Shown here: positions 53,141-62,571 of the stretch, in pieces
Numbering within the stretch: the stretch's first letter is position 1
Layout of the letters: each line of letters begins with the position of its first letter
DNA from: Clostridiaceae bacterium BL-3
GTDB lineage: Bacteria; Bacillota; Clostridia; Clostridiales; Clostridiaceae
Length of the DNA stretch: 64,000 nucleotides
Direction: 5' to 3'
Assembly: GCA_902809985.1 (NCBI GenBank)
Contig: CADDXC010000002.1
Location: 434,001-498,000 of the forward strand
Notes under the pieces: model-generated
What the model was told of the DNA's origin: nothing
The model's input: the letters and a program-made list of their open reading frames with translations, nothing else
The model's database searches: none
Made by a program: the position numbers and the translations under genes

Positions 53141-53883
53141 CGTTATTCGAGCTTTGAACTTTTGATTGTAAATTATAGAAACTCTTCTGAAATTTATATA
53201 ATAAATATATTCATTTTATAATAAACATAGTCATTTGCGATATAAATGACTATGTTTATGACGAATGAATATGATAGGTGAGCATAAAATTAAATCAAAA
53301 AAAGCGGATTTTTAAATTTATTAACAATATAAAAAAAGGATTTTTATAGGTTATGTAGAATAATATATCAAATATATAAGTATAATTAACTAGCTTTATA
53401 AAAAGCATCCATATTTTAAGGAATATATTTCTTGTAAAACCTTAACTTACTAGGGATTGAACTATGGAAAAATTAGAAATGTTGTTGTATAATTGAAACA
53501 TGGGTTGTTCATTACCAGATGAGAAATTATTTATCATAGGAGGTATACTGTAGAAATTATGGATTTATTATGATATAATCAAAATAAATTATAAGGAATA
53601 CCATGTAAATAATAAATTTTTGTGAAAATTTATGTTAAATTGTACAATGTTACTAGTATGTACGATCCATATGTGGTATAATAAAGTCTGTTTTAAGGAT
53701 GTTGACCAAGCAGTATTGGCATGGGAAAGATGAAATTTCACAGAGTACATAAAGTTAAAAATTGATTTGTACATGCTTATGTTACTTGGATTGGCATTTT
53801 AATAAAGTATATATTTTAAATATATATATATATATAAAAGAATTTTAATTAAAATTCACTTAAATCGAGGAGGGTATTACAAT
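53141..53883 (+). promoter_or_regulatory. Long 5' region of the large surface protein gene
   Basis: No gene in 740 bp. It contains a perfect 16-bp inverted repeat (ATAAACATAGTCATTT, 53221-53236, with inverse at 53244-53259) and an extended -10 promoter candidate TGGTATAAT at 53674-53682. That would give an untranslated leader of about 190 nt, and an AT dinucleotide run lies near 53818. A long leader is usual for abundant S-layer-type transcripts. The ribosome site before 53884 is GAGGAGGG. Confidence 0.5.
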
Positions 53884-56800
53884 ATGAGTAAGAAAAGTAC
53901 AAAGGCACTTGCAAGTGCTGCTCTTATGTCCTTGGTTTTAACTACAGCTTTATCAGCTGGTCCAGTTAAAGCAGCTCAAGGAAAAGTAACTAGAGTAAGC
54001 GGTGCCGACAGATATGCAACAGCTTCCCAGGTTGCAACAGCAAACTGGGAAAGTGGAAGTGACAGCGTGGTATTGGTTTCAGGTGAAGGTTATGCAGATG
54101 CAGTTAGTGCTTCAGCATTGGCTAAGAAACTGGGTGCACCAATACTTTTGACTGAACCAGGTTCACTTAACGCAGATGCTCAGAAAGCACTTGATACGCT
54201 GAAACCAAAGAATGTATATGTTATTGGCGGAAATGCTTCAATTTCTCAGAGTATAAGAGATGGACTTAAAGACAAATATACTTTGACAGAATTGGGCGGA
54301 GCCAATAGATATGAAACAAATGCAGCAGTAGCTGATGAACTGGTTAAATTGGGAGTTGACGCCAGCAATGCATTGGTTGTTGGAGGAGAAGGATTCTCGG
54401 ATGCCCTTTCAGTAGCACCAGTAGCAGCTGCAAAGGGACAAATACTGTTATTGGCAACCAATGACCAGGCTAAAACTCAGCCAGTAATAGATTTTGTAAA
54501 GAAAAACAATTCAAAGGTTACAGTTGTTGGAACTAAGAATATAATAAATGACACTATCTACAATGCCCTTGGAGCATCTTCAAGAGTAGATGGCGGCGCA
54601 GATAGATTTGCTACAAACATAAAAGTATTGAATAATTTCCAGGGTGACTTGAAGAGTGACAAGGTGTACGTTGCAAATGCAAGCAGAGCTGTACCGGACA
54701 ACCTTTATGCAGATGCACTGGTAGCTTCCGCAGTAGCTGGAAAATATTCAGCACCACTGGTATTAGTGGACAAAGATCCTTCAGGATCAACAACTGCTCC
54801 AAATGCAACAGACAATGCAATAGCTTACTTGAAGAACAACACTACTTCCAGCACTGATTTCCAGGTAATTGGAGGAACAGGAGTTGTTTCCCAGGCAGTA
54901 GAAGATGGCATCAATGCTATTTACAATAATAATAATACAAATCCAGAAGTTTCTTCAATAAGTGCCGTTGGATTAAATCAGATAAAGGTTGTGTTCAACG
55001 AGGAAGTAGATTCAGATACAGCTGAAGATGTAGCTAACTACAAGGTTGATGGTCAGCAACTTACTAAACCTTCAGGTGCAGCTAAAACAACTGATGCTAC
55101 TGCGTCACTTCAGGATGACAATAAGACTTTGCTTATTACTCTTGCAAATAAGCAAAAACAAAATGATGATGTGGATGTAACAGTAAAGAAAGGAATACTT
55201 AGTGCCGACAAAGCACAAACTGTACCTGAATTTACGCAGACAGTAACTTTCTCAGATACTACAGCTCCTACATTAGATTCTGTATCTGTTAGAGGAAATA
55301 ACAAATTAGACATAAAATTCTCGGAGCCTGTTAAAGCATCTGGTACAACTGAATCACAAGCACTTAAGTCTATAGTTGGAAAGCTTAAGATAAATGATAA
55401 AAACTTGTCTTCATTTGGAATTAATTATGATGTTGATACTGATAATTCACTCAAATATTCTGCTTTGGATGATGCAGTTAAAGCTAAGGATGATGCGTCG
55501 GCATCAGATTATTATTATACAGATGAGGTAGAATTGTATTTTGATTCAGCACTTCCAACTGGGAATAATACTTTGAAGGTTTCCGATGCTGATGACAATG
55601 TATTATCAGATTCAGCTGGATTCCCAATTGCAGATACTACTAATGATTTTACAGTAGATACCTTAACTACTGCACCTGAGATTAACAGTATAACAGCTGA
55701 AGACAGCGGGAAAATATATGTAAATTTTGATAGACCAATGGATGCTAAGACTGCAACTGATGTAGCAAATTATGTACTTAACGGTGGATCAGGAGTAACT
55801 ACTGGTAATATATCAGATGCGACAATTGATTTAAAGAAAAATGATACTCAGGTTAAAATAAGTGGAGTATCTCTTAATAAAAATTCAAATAAATTATATA
55901 TCAGTAATAAAGTAAAAGACGCTTATGGAAACAAAGTGGCTGATGATACTTATGAATCCTTCGATTTAACTCAAGATACTACTAAGCCAACGGTAAATTC
56001 AGTAGTTGCTCTTGATGATAGTACAATAAGAGTTAGATTTAGCAAAGATGTAGATGCAAGTTATGCAAAGAGTGTATCTAATTATAAATTGAAAGATAGT
56101 AATGGAACGGATATAACTAGTGAAATAGATCCTAATGGAATTACTATAGTTGATGGAAAGAATACAGATTCAACTGCAAGTGTATTTGACATTAAATTAA
56201 GTGGTAGCAATAAGCTATCTGATTCTAAATATACTATTACAATAAAGAATATTCAGGATAAAGCTTCTACTCCGAATGTAATGGATGAGGTTGCTATTCC
56301 ATTTGATGGCTCAAGTGATGTAAATGCAACTGTGACTGCTTATAAAGCAGGAACAGAAAATGGAAGAGATAAAATAGCTTTGGTATTTAACAAAGAAATG
56401 GATTCAAGCTCTCTTGGAAACACTTCAAATTATCAGTATGTTAATAATAATGGAGATACAAAAACTCTTCCAAGTGGATCTGATATTTCTGTAAGTTCAG
56501 ATAATAAGAGTGTAATTATTAAACTTCCATCTTCCTTTACTACTGATTTAGATTCTTCTTCGTTTGATAATTCTAATAAAGTAAAGGCAATTTATGCAAC
56601 AAATGTTAAAGATGTGGATGGTAATACTCTAAGTGTAGGCAATAATGGTGGAATTTTAAATCCAGCTAATGATGGTAATACTAAAATTAAACCAACTTCG
56701 GTAAGAGTTTATTATAATGACGGTGGAGATGATTTAAAGGCTGATGTAAGCTTTACTAATCCTATTGATGAGGATAGCTTAGTAAATGAAAACTTTAAAT

Positions 56801-57747
56801 TAGCGGGTCAAATTCCAACTTCAGTTAGTGTAGATGGTAGTAAGGTAACTCTTACATTTGCTAGTGATAAACTGCCTGATGGAACTGCAAGTGATGATGA
56901 AAGTATCGCTGGTACGTTGATTAATACTATTAAAGCTGCAGGAACTACTGCTCCACTTGAAATAATACCTAATGCAATCGGTACTGATGGTAAGCAATAT
57001 ACAGTTGATGATATTACTGGAGCAGCAGTGGATACAAGTGTTGAACCTCAAGTGTACTCTTATGAGGCAGCACCAAAATTAATCATTAATAGGGATTCTA
57101 ATGATGTAGCAAGTAATTGGAATTCAAATGTTGACGCAACTAATCCAGCTGCTTTTGATATAAATGTTAAATTTGATACTCCAATTGAGAATTCAAGTGT
57201 AAAACCTTCTGATTTTACTTTCAATGTTGGTGGTACTACAGTAGATGCTACTGAAGCATCTGCAGCAGGAACAACCGTAACATTTAAGTTTGAAGGCAGT
57301 GATTTGACTAAACTTAAAACTGCTGTTGGAACTGGTTCAACTATAAAGGTTACACCAACTACTTCTTCTAAGATATCTAGTAAGAAAGATTTAAATGGTG
57401 AGTATGCATATTATGTACCTTCTACAAATGATACAAAGACTACTTATGTAGCAGTATCAGCTAGCGATATAGCTAATGCATCTGATCAAACAGCAGTTAA
57501 TACAGTAGCATCAGGTATAACTTCGTTTACTCCAGCATCTGCAGTAGCAGGGACCGCTGAATTGCCTACAGTACCTACTGGATATACTATTGCTGTTAAA
57601 ACAACTGATACTCCGACAGTATATGATACCGATGGTAAAATTCAATCAAACGGTACAGCTAATGTAGTTTATACAGTAACTAATACAGCAAGTGGAAAAA
57701 CAGCTGATACTGTTTCAGTTCCAGTAACTGTTACTGTTACACCATAA
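53884..57747 (+). CDS. Large S-layer-like protein with cell-wall-binding and Ig-like domains
   Basis: A 1287-aa exported protein. The signal peptide ends PVKAA. Three cell wall binding repeat 2 modules fill about residues 35-355, close in sequence to those of the 52045 gene. The remaining 930 residues form a chain of Ig-like modules with the recurring pattern I-x-V-x-F/F-x-x-x-V/M-D-x-x-T/S...NY (VVFNEEVDSDTAEDVANYKV, VNFDRPMDAKTATDVANYVL, VRFSKDVDASYAKSVSNYKL, LVFNKEMDSSSLGNTSNYQY). The last 150 residues are Thr/Ala/Val-rich. No LPXTG or transmembrane anchor. It is a probable main cell-surface layer protein. The Ig-like part has more A/T-ending codons than the anchor part. Confidence 0.9.
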   Translation: MSKKSTKALASAALMSLVLTTALSAGPVKAAQGKVTRVSGADRYATASQVATANWESGSDSVVLVSGEGYADAVSASALAKKLGAPILLTEPGSLNADAQKALDTLKPKNVYVIGGNASISQSIRDGLKDKYTLTELGGANRYETNAAVADELVKLGVDASNALVVGGEGFSDALSVAPVAAAKGQILLLATNDQAKTQPVIDFVKKNNSKVTVVGTKNIINDTIYNALGASSRVDGGADRFATNIKVLNNFQGDLKSDKVYVANASRAVPDNLYADALVASAVAGKYSAPLVLVDKDPSGSTTAPNATDNAIAYLKNNTTSSTDFQVIGGTGVVSQAVEDGINAIYNNNNTNPEVSSISAVGLNQIKVVFNEEVDSDTAEDVANYKVDGQQLTKPSGAAKTTDATASLQDDNKTLLITLANKQKQNDDVDVTVKKGILSADKAQTVPEFTQTVTFSDTTAPTLDSVSVRGNNKLDIKFSEPVKASGTTESQALKSIVGKLKINDKNLSSFGINYDVDTDNSLKYSALDDAVKAKDDASASDYYYTDEVELYFDSALPTGNNTLKVSDADDNVLSDSAGFPIADTTNDFTVDTLTTAPEINSITAEDSGKIYVNFDRPMDAKTATDVANYVLNGGSGVTTGNISDATIDLKKNDTQVKISGVSLNKNSNKLYISNKVKDAYGNKVADDTYESFDLTQDTTKPTVNSVVALDDSTIRVRFSKDVDASYAKSVSNYKLKDSNGTDITSEIDPNGITIVDGKNTDSTASVFDIKLSGSNKLSDSKYTITIKNIQDKASTPNVMDEVAIPFDGSSDVNATVTAYKAGTENGRDKIALVFNKEMDSSSLGNTSNYQYVNNNGDTKTLPSGSDISVSSDNKSVIIKLPSSFTTDLDSSSFDNSNKVKAIYATNVKDVDGNTLSVGNNGGILNPANDGNTKIKPTSVRVYYNDGGDDLKADVSFTNPIDEDSLVNENFKLAGQIPTSVSVDGSKVTLTFASDKLPDGTASDDESIAGTLINTIKAAGTTAPLEIIPNAIGTDGKQYTVDDITGAAVDTSVEPQVYSYEAAPKLIINRDSNDVASNWNSNVDATNPAAFDINVKFDTPIENSSVKPSDFTFNVGGTTVDATEASAAGTTVTFKFEGSDLTKLKTAVGTGSTIKVTPTTSSKISSKKDLNGEYAYYVPSTNDTKTTYVAVSASDIANASDQTAVNTVASGITSFTPASAVAGTAELPTVPTGYTIAVKTTDTPTVYDTDGKIQSNGTANVVYTVTNTASGKTADTVSVPVTVTVTP

Positions 57748-57759
57748 TTAACAATTTAA

Positions 57760-57809
57760 GGTTATAAAAGGTTATAAAAGGTTATAAAAGGTTATAAAAG
57801 GTTATAAAT
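57760..57809. repeat. Five tandem copies of a 10-bp unit
   Basis: GGTTATAAAA is repeated four times, then GGTTATAAAT, 12 bp after the stop codon of the large surface protein and before its terminator. Confidence 0.95.
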
Positions 57810-57821
57810 TGTAACGTTTAT

Positions 57822-57852
57822 AAGAACAGTCCTTATGGACTGTTCTTTTTTA
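57822..57852 (+). terminator. Terminator of the large surface protein gene
   Basis: AAGAACAGTCC, loop TTAT, GGACTGTTCTT, then TTTTA. Confidence 0.92.
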
Positions 57853-57893
57853 TAGAAACTAATTCACGGAACTTATAAAAAAATATGAATAAT

Positions 57894-57930
57894 ACAAAAA
57901 AGAATCGCCAGAAATGGCGGTTGTTTTTTA
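57894..57930. repeat. AAGAATCGCC hairpin repeat, copy 1
   Basis: ACAAAAAAGAATCGCCAGAA and ATGGCGGTTGTTTTTT form a terminator-like hairpin. A near copy is at 63805-63840. The remaining intergenic DNA to 58147 is AT-rich with no recognisable element. Confidence 0.7.
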
Positions 57931-58147
57931 CTATTTAGTTTTATTTTATAAAAAATGATAAAAATCAAAATAAAAATTCTAGAAACATATTATACGAAGA
58001 TCTAATTACTTGATTTTCAGTATGAACAATGTCAGAATTTTGATTGTGTGGTTATATAGAGCTCAATACTGGATTTCAACAATCGACATGAATACGCTTT
58101 ATTATAGTTTAATGTAAGGTGTAAAATGAGGATGGGGGTGAGTATAA

Positions 58148-59506
58148 ATGGCGTTTGCGATGAAACAAATTGACGGCATAACAGTTATCAATAACAGTGG
58201 CAAGGTTGTCTTTCATGCTAAGTATAATCCGAGATTTAGTAAAGACAGTACTTTCTTAAGAGATCCCGATAAGAACCTTTTTGAATTGTATCCTGGACTC
58301 CAGCCTGAAGACAGTACCTTGGTCGAATGTGTAAAAAATGGGAAACGTATTTACCGTGAAGATCAGAAATTTTATGATTGTAATGGTAATTTGATTAATA
58401 CTGACAATGTGACTCTGCCTATTGTAAAGGGTGGCAAGGTGGTTGGGGCAATTGAGTTGTCCAGGGATATTACTTCTATTAATGATCTGGCTGGTGACTG
58501 CAGTGATGAAGTCAGTGTGGGGCATAAAGACGGGAAGTCCTATGCGCATTTTACTTATGGAGATATCATAACTCAAAATAAAGTGATGATTGAAATAATC
58601 GAGAAGACGAAGATTATTGCAGATAGTATATCTCCTGTGTTGATTTATGGGGAAACAGGTACTGGGAAAGAACTGTTTGCCCAGTCGATTCATAATTACA
58701 GTGATAGAAAAAATAAACCTTTTATTGCGCAGAATTGTGCGGCATTACCCGAATCTCTTTTTGAATCCCTGCTGTTTGGGACAGTTTCAGGAGCTTTTAC
58801 GGGTGCACACAATAAGCCGGGACTGTTTGAGATCGCCGATGGTGGTACGTTGTATCTTGATGAGATAAATTCGATGCCTCTCAATCTTCAATCCAAGCTT
58901 TTGAGGGTTTTACAGGATCGGCATGTAAGGAGGTTGGGGGATATTAAATCCAGTAAGATTGACGTTAGAATAATAACTTCTATGAATATAAATCCAGTAG
59001 ATGCGGTGCATAAGAATATTTTGAGAGAGGATCTCTTTTACAGATTGAATGTAGTTGGTATAAAAATCCCGCCTCTCAGAGAAAGAAGAGATGACATTCC
59101 TGTTCTTGTGAACTTTTTTATAAGAAAATATAATGATTTGTTCCGGCATAACGTGAAAGGGATTGAAAAAGAAGTATTTGATATGTTTCAAGAGTGCAGT
59201 TGGAATGGCAATGTCCGGGAACTGGAACATGTGATAGAATCTGCAATTAATATTGTCAGGGATGGGTATATACATTTTCGTGATTTGCCTGTGTATCTTA
59301 TTGATGAGATGGAAGAAAAAATGATTAACGTAGACAAAGAAAATGATATTCATTCCCTGAGCGGAGTAGTTGAAGAAGTCGAGAGAAAAATAATAAAAAG
59401 ATCAATTGAAAGATGCATGGGAAATATATCGCAGACTGCAAAGCTGTTAAATATACCACGGCAGACGCTGCAGTATAAAATCCAGAAATATAATATTAAA
59501 ATTTAA
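58148..59506 (+). CDS. Sigma-54-dependent transcriptional activator with PAS domain
   Basis: A 452-aa enhancer-binding protein. A PAS-like sensor domain (about residues 1-125) is followed by an AAA+ domain with Walker A GETGTGKE near 168, the sigma-54 contact loop GAFTGA near 217, Walker B GGTLYLDEINSM and the R-finger region FYRLNVVGIKIPPLRERRDDI. A Fis-type helix-turn-helix ends the protein (GNISQTAKLLNIPRQTLQYKI). No receiver domain, so it probably senses a small molecule, as RocR-type regulators do. Its likely target is the alanine dehydrogenase/permease pair, which has a -24/-12 promoter. The ATG follows GGGGGTGAG. Confidence 0.95.
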   Translation: MAFAMKQIDGITVINNSGKVVFHAKYNPRFSKDSTFLRDPDKNLFELYPGLQPEDSTLVECVKNGKRIYREDQKFYDCNGNLINTDNVTLPIVKGGKVVGAIELSRDITSINDLAGDCSDEVSVGHKDGKSYAHFTYGDIITQNKVMIEIIEKTKIIADSISPVLIYGETGTGKELFAQSIHNYSDRKNKPFIAQNCAALPESLFESLLFGTVSGAFTGAHNKPGLFEIADGGTLYLDEINSMPLNLQSKLLRVLQDRHVRRLGDIKSSKIDVRIITSMNINPVDAVHKNILREDLFYRLNVVGIKIPPLRERRDDIPVLVNFFIRKYNDLFRHNVKGIEKEVFDMFQECSWNGNVRELEHVIESAINIVRDGYIHFRDLPVYLIDEMEEKMINVDKENDIHSLSGVVEEVERKIIKRSIERCMGNISQTAKLLNIPRQTLQYKIQKYNIKI

Positions 59507-59539
59507 TATAAAATACTTATTATAATACTATGCTGTAAT

Positions 59540-59569
59540 TTCAGCAGGACTGCTTAAAATTCAGCTGAA
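59540..59569 (+). promoter_or_regulatory. Candidate upstream activator sites for the ald promoter
   Basis: TTCAGCAG-GA-CTGCTTAA (59540-59557) and the perfect palindrome TTCAGCTGAA (59560-59569) lie about 150 bp before the -24/-12 promoter. This is a usual distance for enhancer-binding-protein sites. Confidence 0.45.
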
Positions 59570-59627
59570 AACGTTTTTGAGAAATTCCGTGTAAATAATG
59601 ACCTTCGAATATGAATTGCTTTATTGA

Positions 59628-59654
59628 GCTGCCTGAAATCGGGCAGTTTTTTTA
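59628..59654 (+). terminator. Terminator of the sigma-54 activator gene
   Basis: CTGCC and GGCAG flank a short loop, followed by TTTTTTT. Confidence 0.75.
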
Positions 59655-59667
59655 TTTGGGCTTATTA

Positions 59668-59707
59668 CCTTAACCCAGGCAGATTGCGGGTTTAAGGCTG
59701 TTTTTTA
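59668..59707 (+). terminator. Second hairpin with T tract upstream of ald
   Basis: CCTTAACCC and GGGTTTAAGG pair around an 11-nt loop; CTGTTTTTTAT follows. Confidence 0.6.
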
Positions 59708-59710
59708 TAT

Positions 59711-59726
59711 TGGTATGCATTTTGCT
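59711..59726 (+). promoter_or_regulatory. Sigma-54 (-24/-12) promoter of ald
   Basis: TGGTATGCATTTTGCT has GG (59712-59713) and GC (59724-59725) with 10 bp between them, the invariant sigma-54 spacing, and matches TGGCAC-N5-TTGCT well. The ald start codon is 41 bp downstream. Confidence 0.8.
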
Positions 59727-59766
59727 CCAGACATGTAAATGAAATAAATTATAAGGAGGAATATAT

Positions 59767-60882
59767 ATGTTAATAGGAGTACCAAAAGAAATAAAAAACA
59801 ATGAGTATCGTGTAGCCGTGACTCCAACCGGGGTTAGAGAATTTGTCAAGCATGGACACGAGGTCATCATTGAAAAAAATGCGGGAATAGAAAGTAATAT
59901 TCCAGATAGTGATTATGAAAAGGAAGGCGCTGGAATTGTTTCAAGGGAAGAGGTGTTTTCCAGAGCTGAGATGCTGTATAAGGTAAAGGAAATTCTACCT
60001 GAAGAATACAAGTACATGAGGGAAGGGCTTATAGTTTTTACCTATATACACTCAAATGCCCACAGGGAGGAAACTGATGTTTTGCTAAAAAATAAGATCA
60101 TAGGTGTGTCCTATGAAGATATTGAAGACAAGGATGGAAAATTTCCTCTATTAAGTCCTATGAGTAAGATTGCAGGTAGAGGAGGGTTTATAGCTGCCTG
60201 TGAATATTCCCAGAAGATAAAAGGGGGGAGAGGGCTGCTTTTAGCCAATGTTCCAGGTGTGAGATCTCCCAAGATAACTATTATAGGTGCTGGTTCTGCG
60301 GGATTAGGAGCTGCGGAACTTGCTTCAGCATTTGAAAATCGGGTTTCTTTACTGGATATCAGCATGAAAAAGTTGGAATATGCAAAGCTGGTACTTCCCA
60401 AAAATGTAGAGTTGTTATATTCTAATGAAATTAACATTATGAAGTGCATTAGAGATTGCGACGTGCTTATAAACTGTATATTGTGGCCTAAAAATAGAAA
60501 AGACCATCTTGTATCCAGAGATATGCTAAAGCTTATGAAAAAAGAAGCCATGATAGTTGATGTTGCTTGTGATGAGAATGGTGCCATAGAAACATGCAGA
60601 TCCACTTCTCATGATGATCCGGTTTATTTTGATGAAGGTATAATGCACTATTGTGTGGACAACATACCTTCTGCTTTTTCTGAAACTGCTACAACTCTTT
60701 TGTGTAATGCCACGCTGCCGTATGCTCTTAAGATAGCCAATAAGGGAATTAAAAAAGCTATGCTGGAAGATGAGTATATGAGAAAGGGACTGTGCTTTTA
60801 TTACGGTACCCTTACCTTGAAAGAGACAGGGTTGAAGCAAAATAGGGAATTTAAATCACCGGAAGAAGTACTTGGTATGTAA
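59767..60882 (+). CDS. ald: Alanine dehydrogenase
   Basis: A 371-aa NAD-dependent L-alanine dehydrogenase (alanine to pyruvate and ammonia). The N-terminal substrate domain has GVPKEIKNNEYRVAVTP with the active-site Arg and Lys. The NAD domain has TIIGAGSAGLGAAELAS near residue 176. It departs from the standard form in places: the usual H-x-YxHLA block reads FTYIHSNAHREET, and MSKIAGRGGFIAACEYSQ replaces the MSxVAGR-x-A segment. A related opine- or lysine-type substrate cannot be excluded. The ATG follows AAGGAGG. A sigma-54 promoter precedes it and the permease follows after 29 bp. Confidence 0.88.
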   Translation: MLIGVPKEIKNNEYRVAVTPTGVREFVKHGHEVIIEKNAGIESNIPDSDYEKEGAGIVSREEVFSRAEMLYKVKEILPEEYKYMREGLIVFTYIHSNAHREETDVLLKNKIIGVSYEDIEDKDGKFPLLSPMSKIAGRGGFIAACEYSQKIKGGRGLLLANVPGVRSPKITIIGAGSAGLGAAELASAFENRVSLLDISMKKLEYAKLVLPKNVELLYSNEINIMKCIRDCDVLINCILWPKNRKDHLVSRDMLKLMKKEAMIVDVACDENGAIETCRSTSHDDPVYFDEGIMHYCVDNIPSAFSETATTLLCNATLPYALKIANKGIKKAMLEDEYMRKGLCFYYGTLTLKETGLKQNREFKSPEEVLGM

Positions 60883-60911
60883 AGTGATTTTATTTGGGAG
60901 GTATTGTGTAT

Positions 60912-62285
60912 ATGAGTAATAATGTACAGACCGGAGGAAAGTTGAAAAAGGATCTTGGGTTTCCCGCAGCAGTTGCCATGGTAGTTGGCAGTGTAATTGG
61001 ATCCGGTATATTTATGGCCCCGCAGAATATGGCAGAAGCTACAAATCCCAAAACTGCAATGCTGGCATGGATCATTACAGCTGCGGGATCAATATGTATT
61101 GTATTGAGTTTTTCGCATATGGTTGAATTGATCCCAAGGACAGGTGGACCTGTAATATATGCAGATGCTGCTTTTGGTCAGTGGGGTGGATTTTCTATTG
61201 CATGGAGTTATTGGGCGTGTGCCTGGATTTCACAGGCGGCTTTTATAACCGGTGGAGTTAGGTATTTAAGCGTTATTTTTCCAATTATAGATCAAAATAG
61301 AGTGATAGCTTTTGTTGTAGCATCATCACTGCTGTGGATTTTAAATATAATAAATATTTTTGGAGTTAAAAAAGCCGGATATGTTCAGGTTGCTACAACT
61401 ATATGTAAGCTTGTTCCATTAATAGTGTTTGTGATATTGGCTCTATTTCACTTCAATATTATTAATTTTAATACGGTATCTTCACCGCAGGTTGATAATT
61501 CGGGAACTTTACCTTCAGCTATAGCTATAACCATGTGGGCGTTTTTAGGTTTTGAAATGGCTACGGTACCTGCAGGAGAAACAAAAAATGCTGGAAGTAA
61601 TTTAAAAAAGGCAGTACTGTATGGAACGCTGTTTGTGGCTATTGTTTATCTTATAATAAATTTCCTGGCAAGTGGGATATTGCCTCAAAGTCAGCTTGCA
61701 AAATCTACAGCTCCCTTTGCTGATATGATAAATTTCATGGTAGGAGGAACCTGGGGTGGTAAATTTATAGCAATTGGTGTAGTTATTTCTGTTTTAGGGG
61801 CGGCAAATGGCAATGTGATTGTAATTTCAAGAACAGCCTATGGCGCTGCTAAAATTAAATTGTTTCCCGATATATTCACCAGAATAAATTCAAAATATGG
61901 TACTCCTGTGATCTCAATAATTATAAGTGGAGTGCTCACCAATCTTATATTGACTTTGAATTATGTAAAATCGTTAAATGCAGCTTTTACTTTTATGATC
62001 CTTATAGCTACATTATCAAGTATGCCTGCATACCTTATGACTGAAGGTGCAGAAATACTATTTTTGAAAAATAAGTTTGATAAAATAAGCATAGGTAAGT
62101 TTTTAAAAAGTTCTGCAATTCCATTGATAGCATTTATTTATACGCTGTATATTACTTATGCAACAGGTGCTAAAGCAGTTATGTGGGGATTTATGCTTAT
62201 AGCAGTAGGAATGCCGTTTTATATTTATATCAAAATCAAAAATGGTGAAACAGAAGTACCAGATAGGGATAAAGCAGAAATATAA
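60912..62285 (+). CDS. APC family amino acid permease
   Basis: A 457-aa transporter with twelve predicted helices. The first helix carries VVGSVIGSGIFMAP, the APC substrate-binding Gly motif. TMWAFLGFEMATVPAGETKN near residue 205 is typical of the basic amino acid/antiporter subgroup. The ATG at 60912 is 10 bp from GGGAGG. It is in the ald operon, so import of alanine or of an amino acid exchanged for it is likely. Palindrome copy 5 follows the stop by 3 bp. Confidence 0.92.
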   Translation: MSNNVQTGGKLKKDLGFPAAVAMVVGSVIGSGIFMAPQNMAEATNPKTAMLAWIITAAGSICIVLSFSHMVELIPRTGGPVIYADAAFGQWGGFSIAWSYWACAWISQAAFITGGVRYLSVIFPIIDQNRVIAFVVASSLLWILNIINIFGVKKAGYVQVATTICKLVPLIVFVILALFHFNIINFNTVSSPQVDNSGTLPSAIAITMWAFLGFEMATVPAGETKNAGSNLKKAVLYGTLFVAIVYLIINFLASGILPQSQLAKSTAPFADMINFMVGGTWGGKFIAIGVVISVLGAANGNVIVISRTAYGAAKIKLFPDIFTRINSKYGTPVISIIISGVLTNLILTLNYVKSLNAAFTFMILIATLSSMPAYLMTEGAEILFLKNKFDKISIGKFLKSSAIPLIAFIYTLYITYATGAKAVMWGFMLIAVGMPFYIYIKIKNGETEVPDRDKAEI

Positions 62286-62288
62286 AAT

Positions 62289-62333
62289 GGGGGACTGACC
62301 CCCTGACAAAAATTGTAATGGGGTCAGTCCCCC
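62289..62333. repeat. GGGGTC palindrome, copy 5 (GACTGACC subtype)
   Basis: GGGGGACTGACCCC and GGGGTCAGTCCCCC form the arms; the centre is imperfect (CTGACAAAAATTGTAAT). It differs from copies 1-4 by AC for TC in the first half. Confidence 0.88.
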
Positions 62334-62571
62334 TTCCTTTTTCTGCCAAAAAAGATTATCAGATTTACAGGTTTAAATGTGATTTTCACCTCCAGGAATT
62401 ATTTCTACTCACAGATATTTTTAGTAAATTCAGCATCCTGCTTTTATTACACTGTAGATTATCATAAGATGTTTTGATAAAATAAAAATAGAAATATATA
62501 ATAAGTTGTATAGGAACAGATGTTCTGGCAAATACTAATAATACAGTAAGATATTATTAGGAGGAGATGGT

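Noticed and set aside
53884-57747. LPXTG or SLH anchoring of the large surface protein
   Set aside because: No sortase motif or SLH domain is visible; the three wall-binding repeats explain attachment.
57760-57809. CRISPR array
   Set aside because: The 10-bp units are directly adjacent with no spacers. The AATTGT tracts are irregular and have no spacers either.
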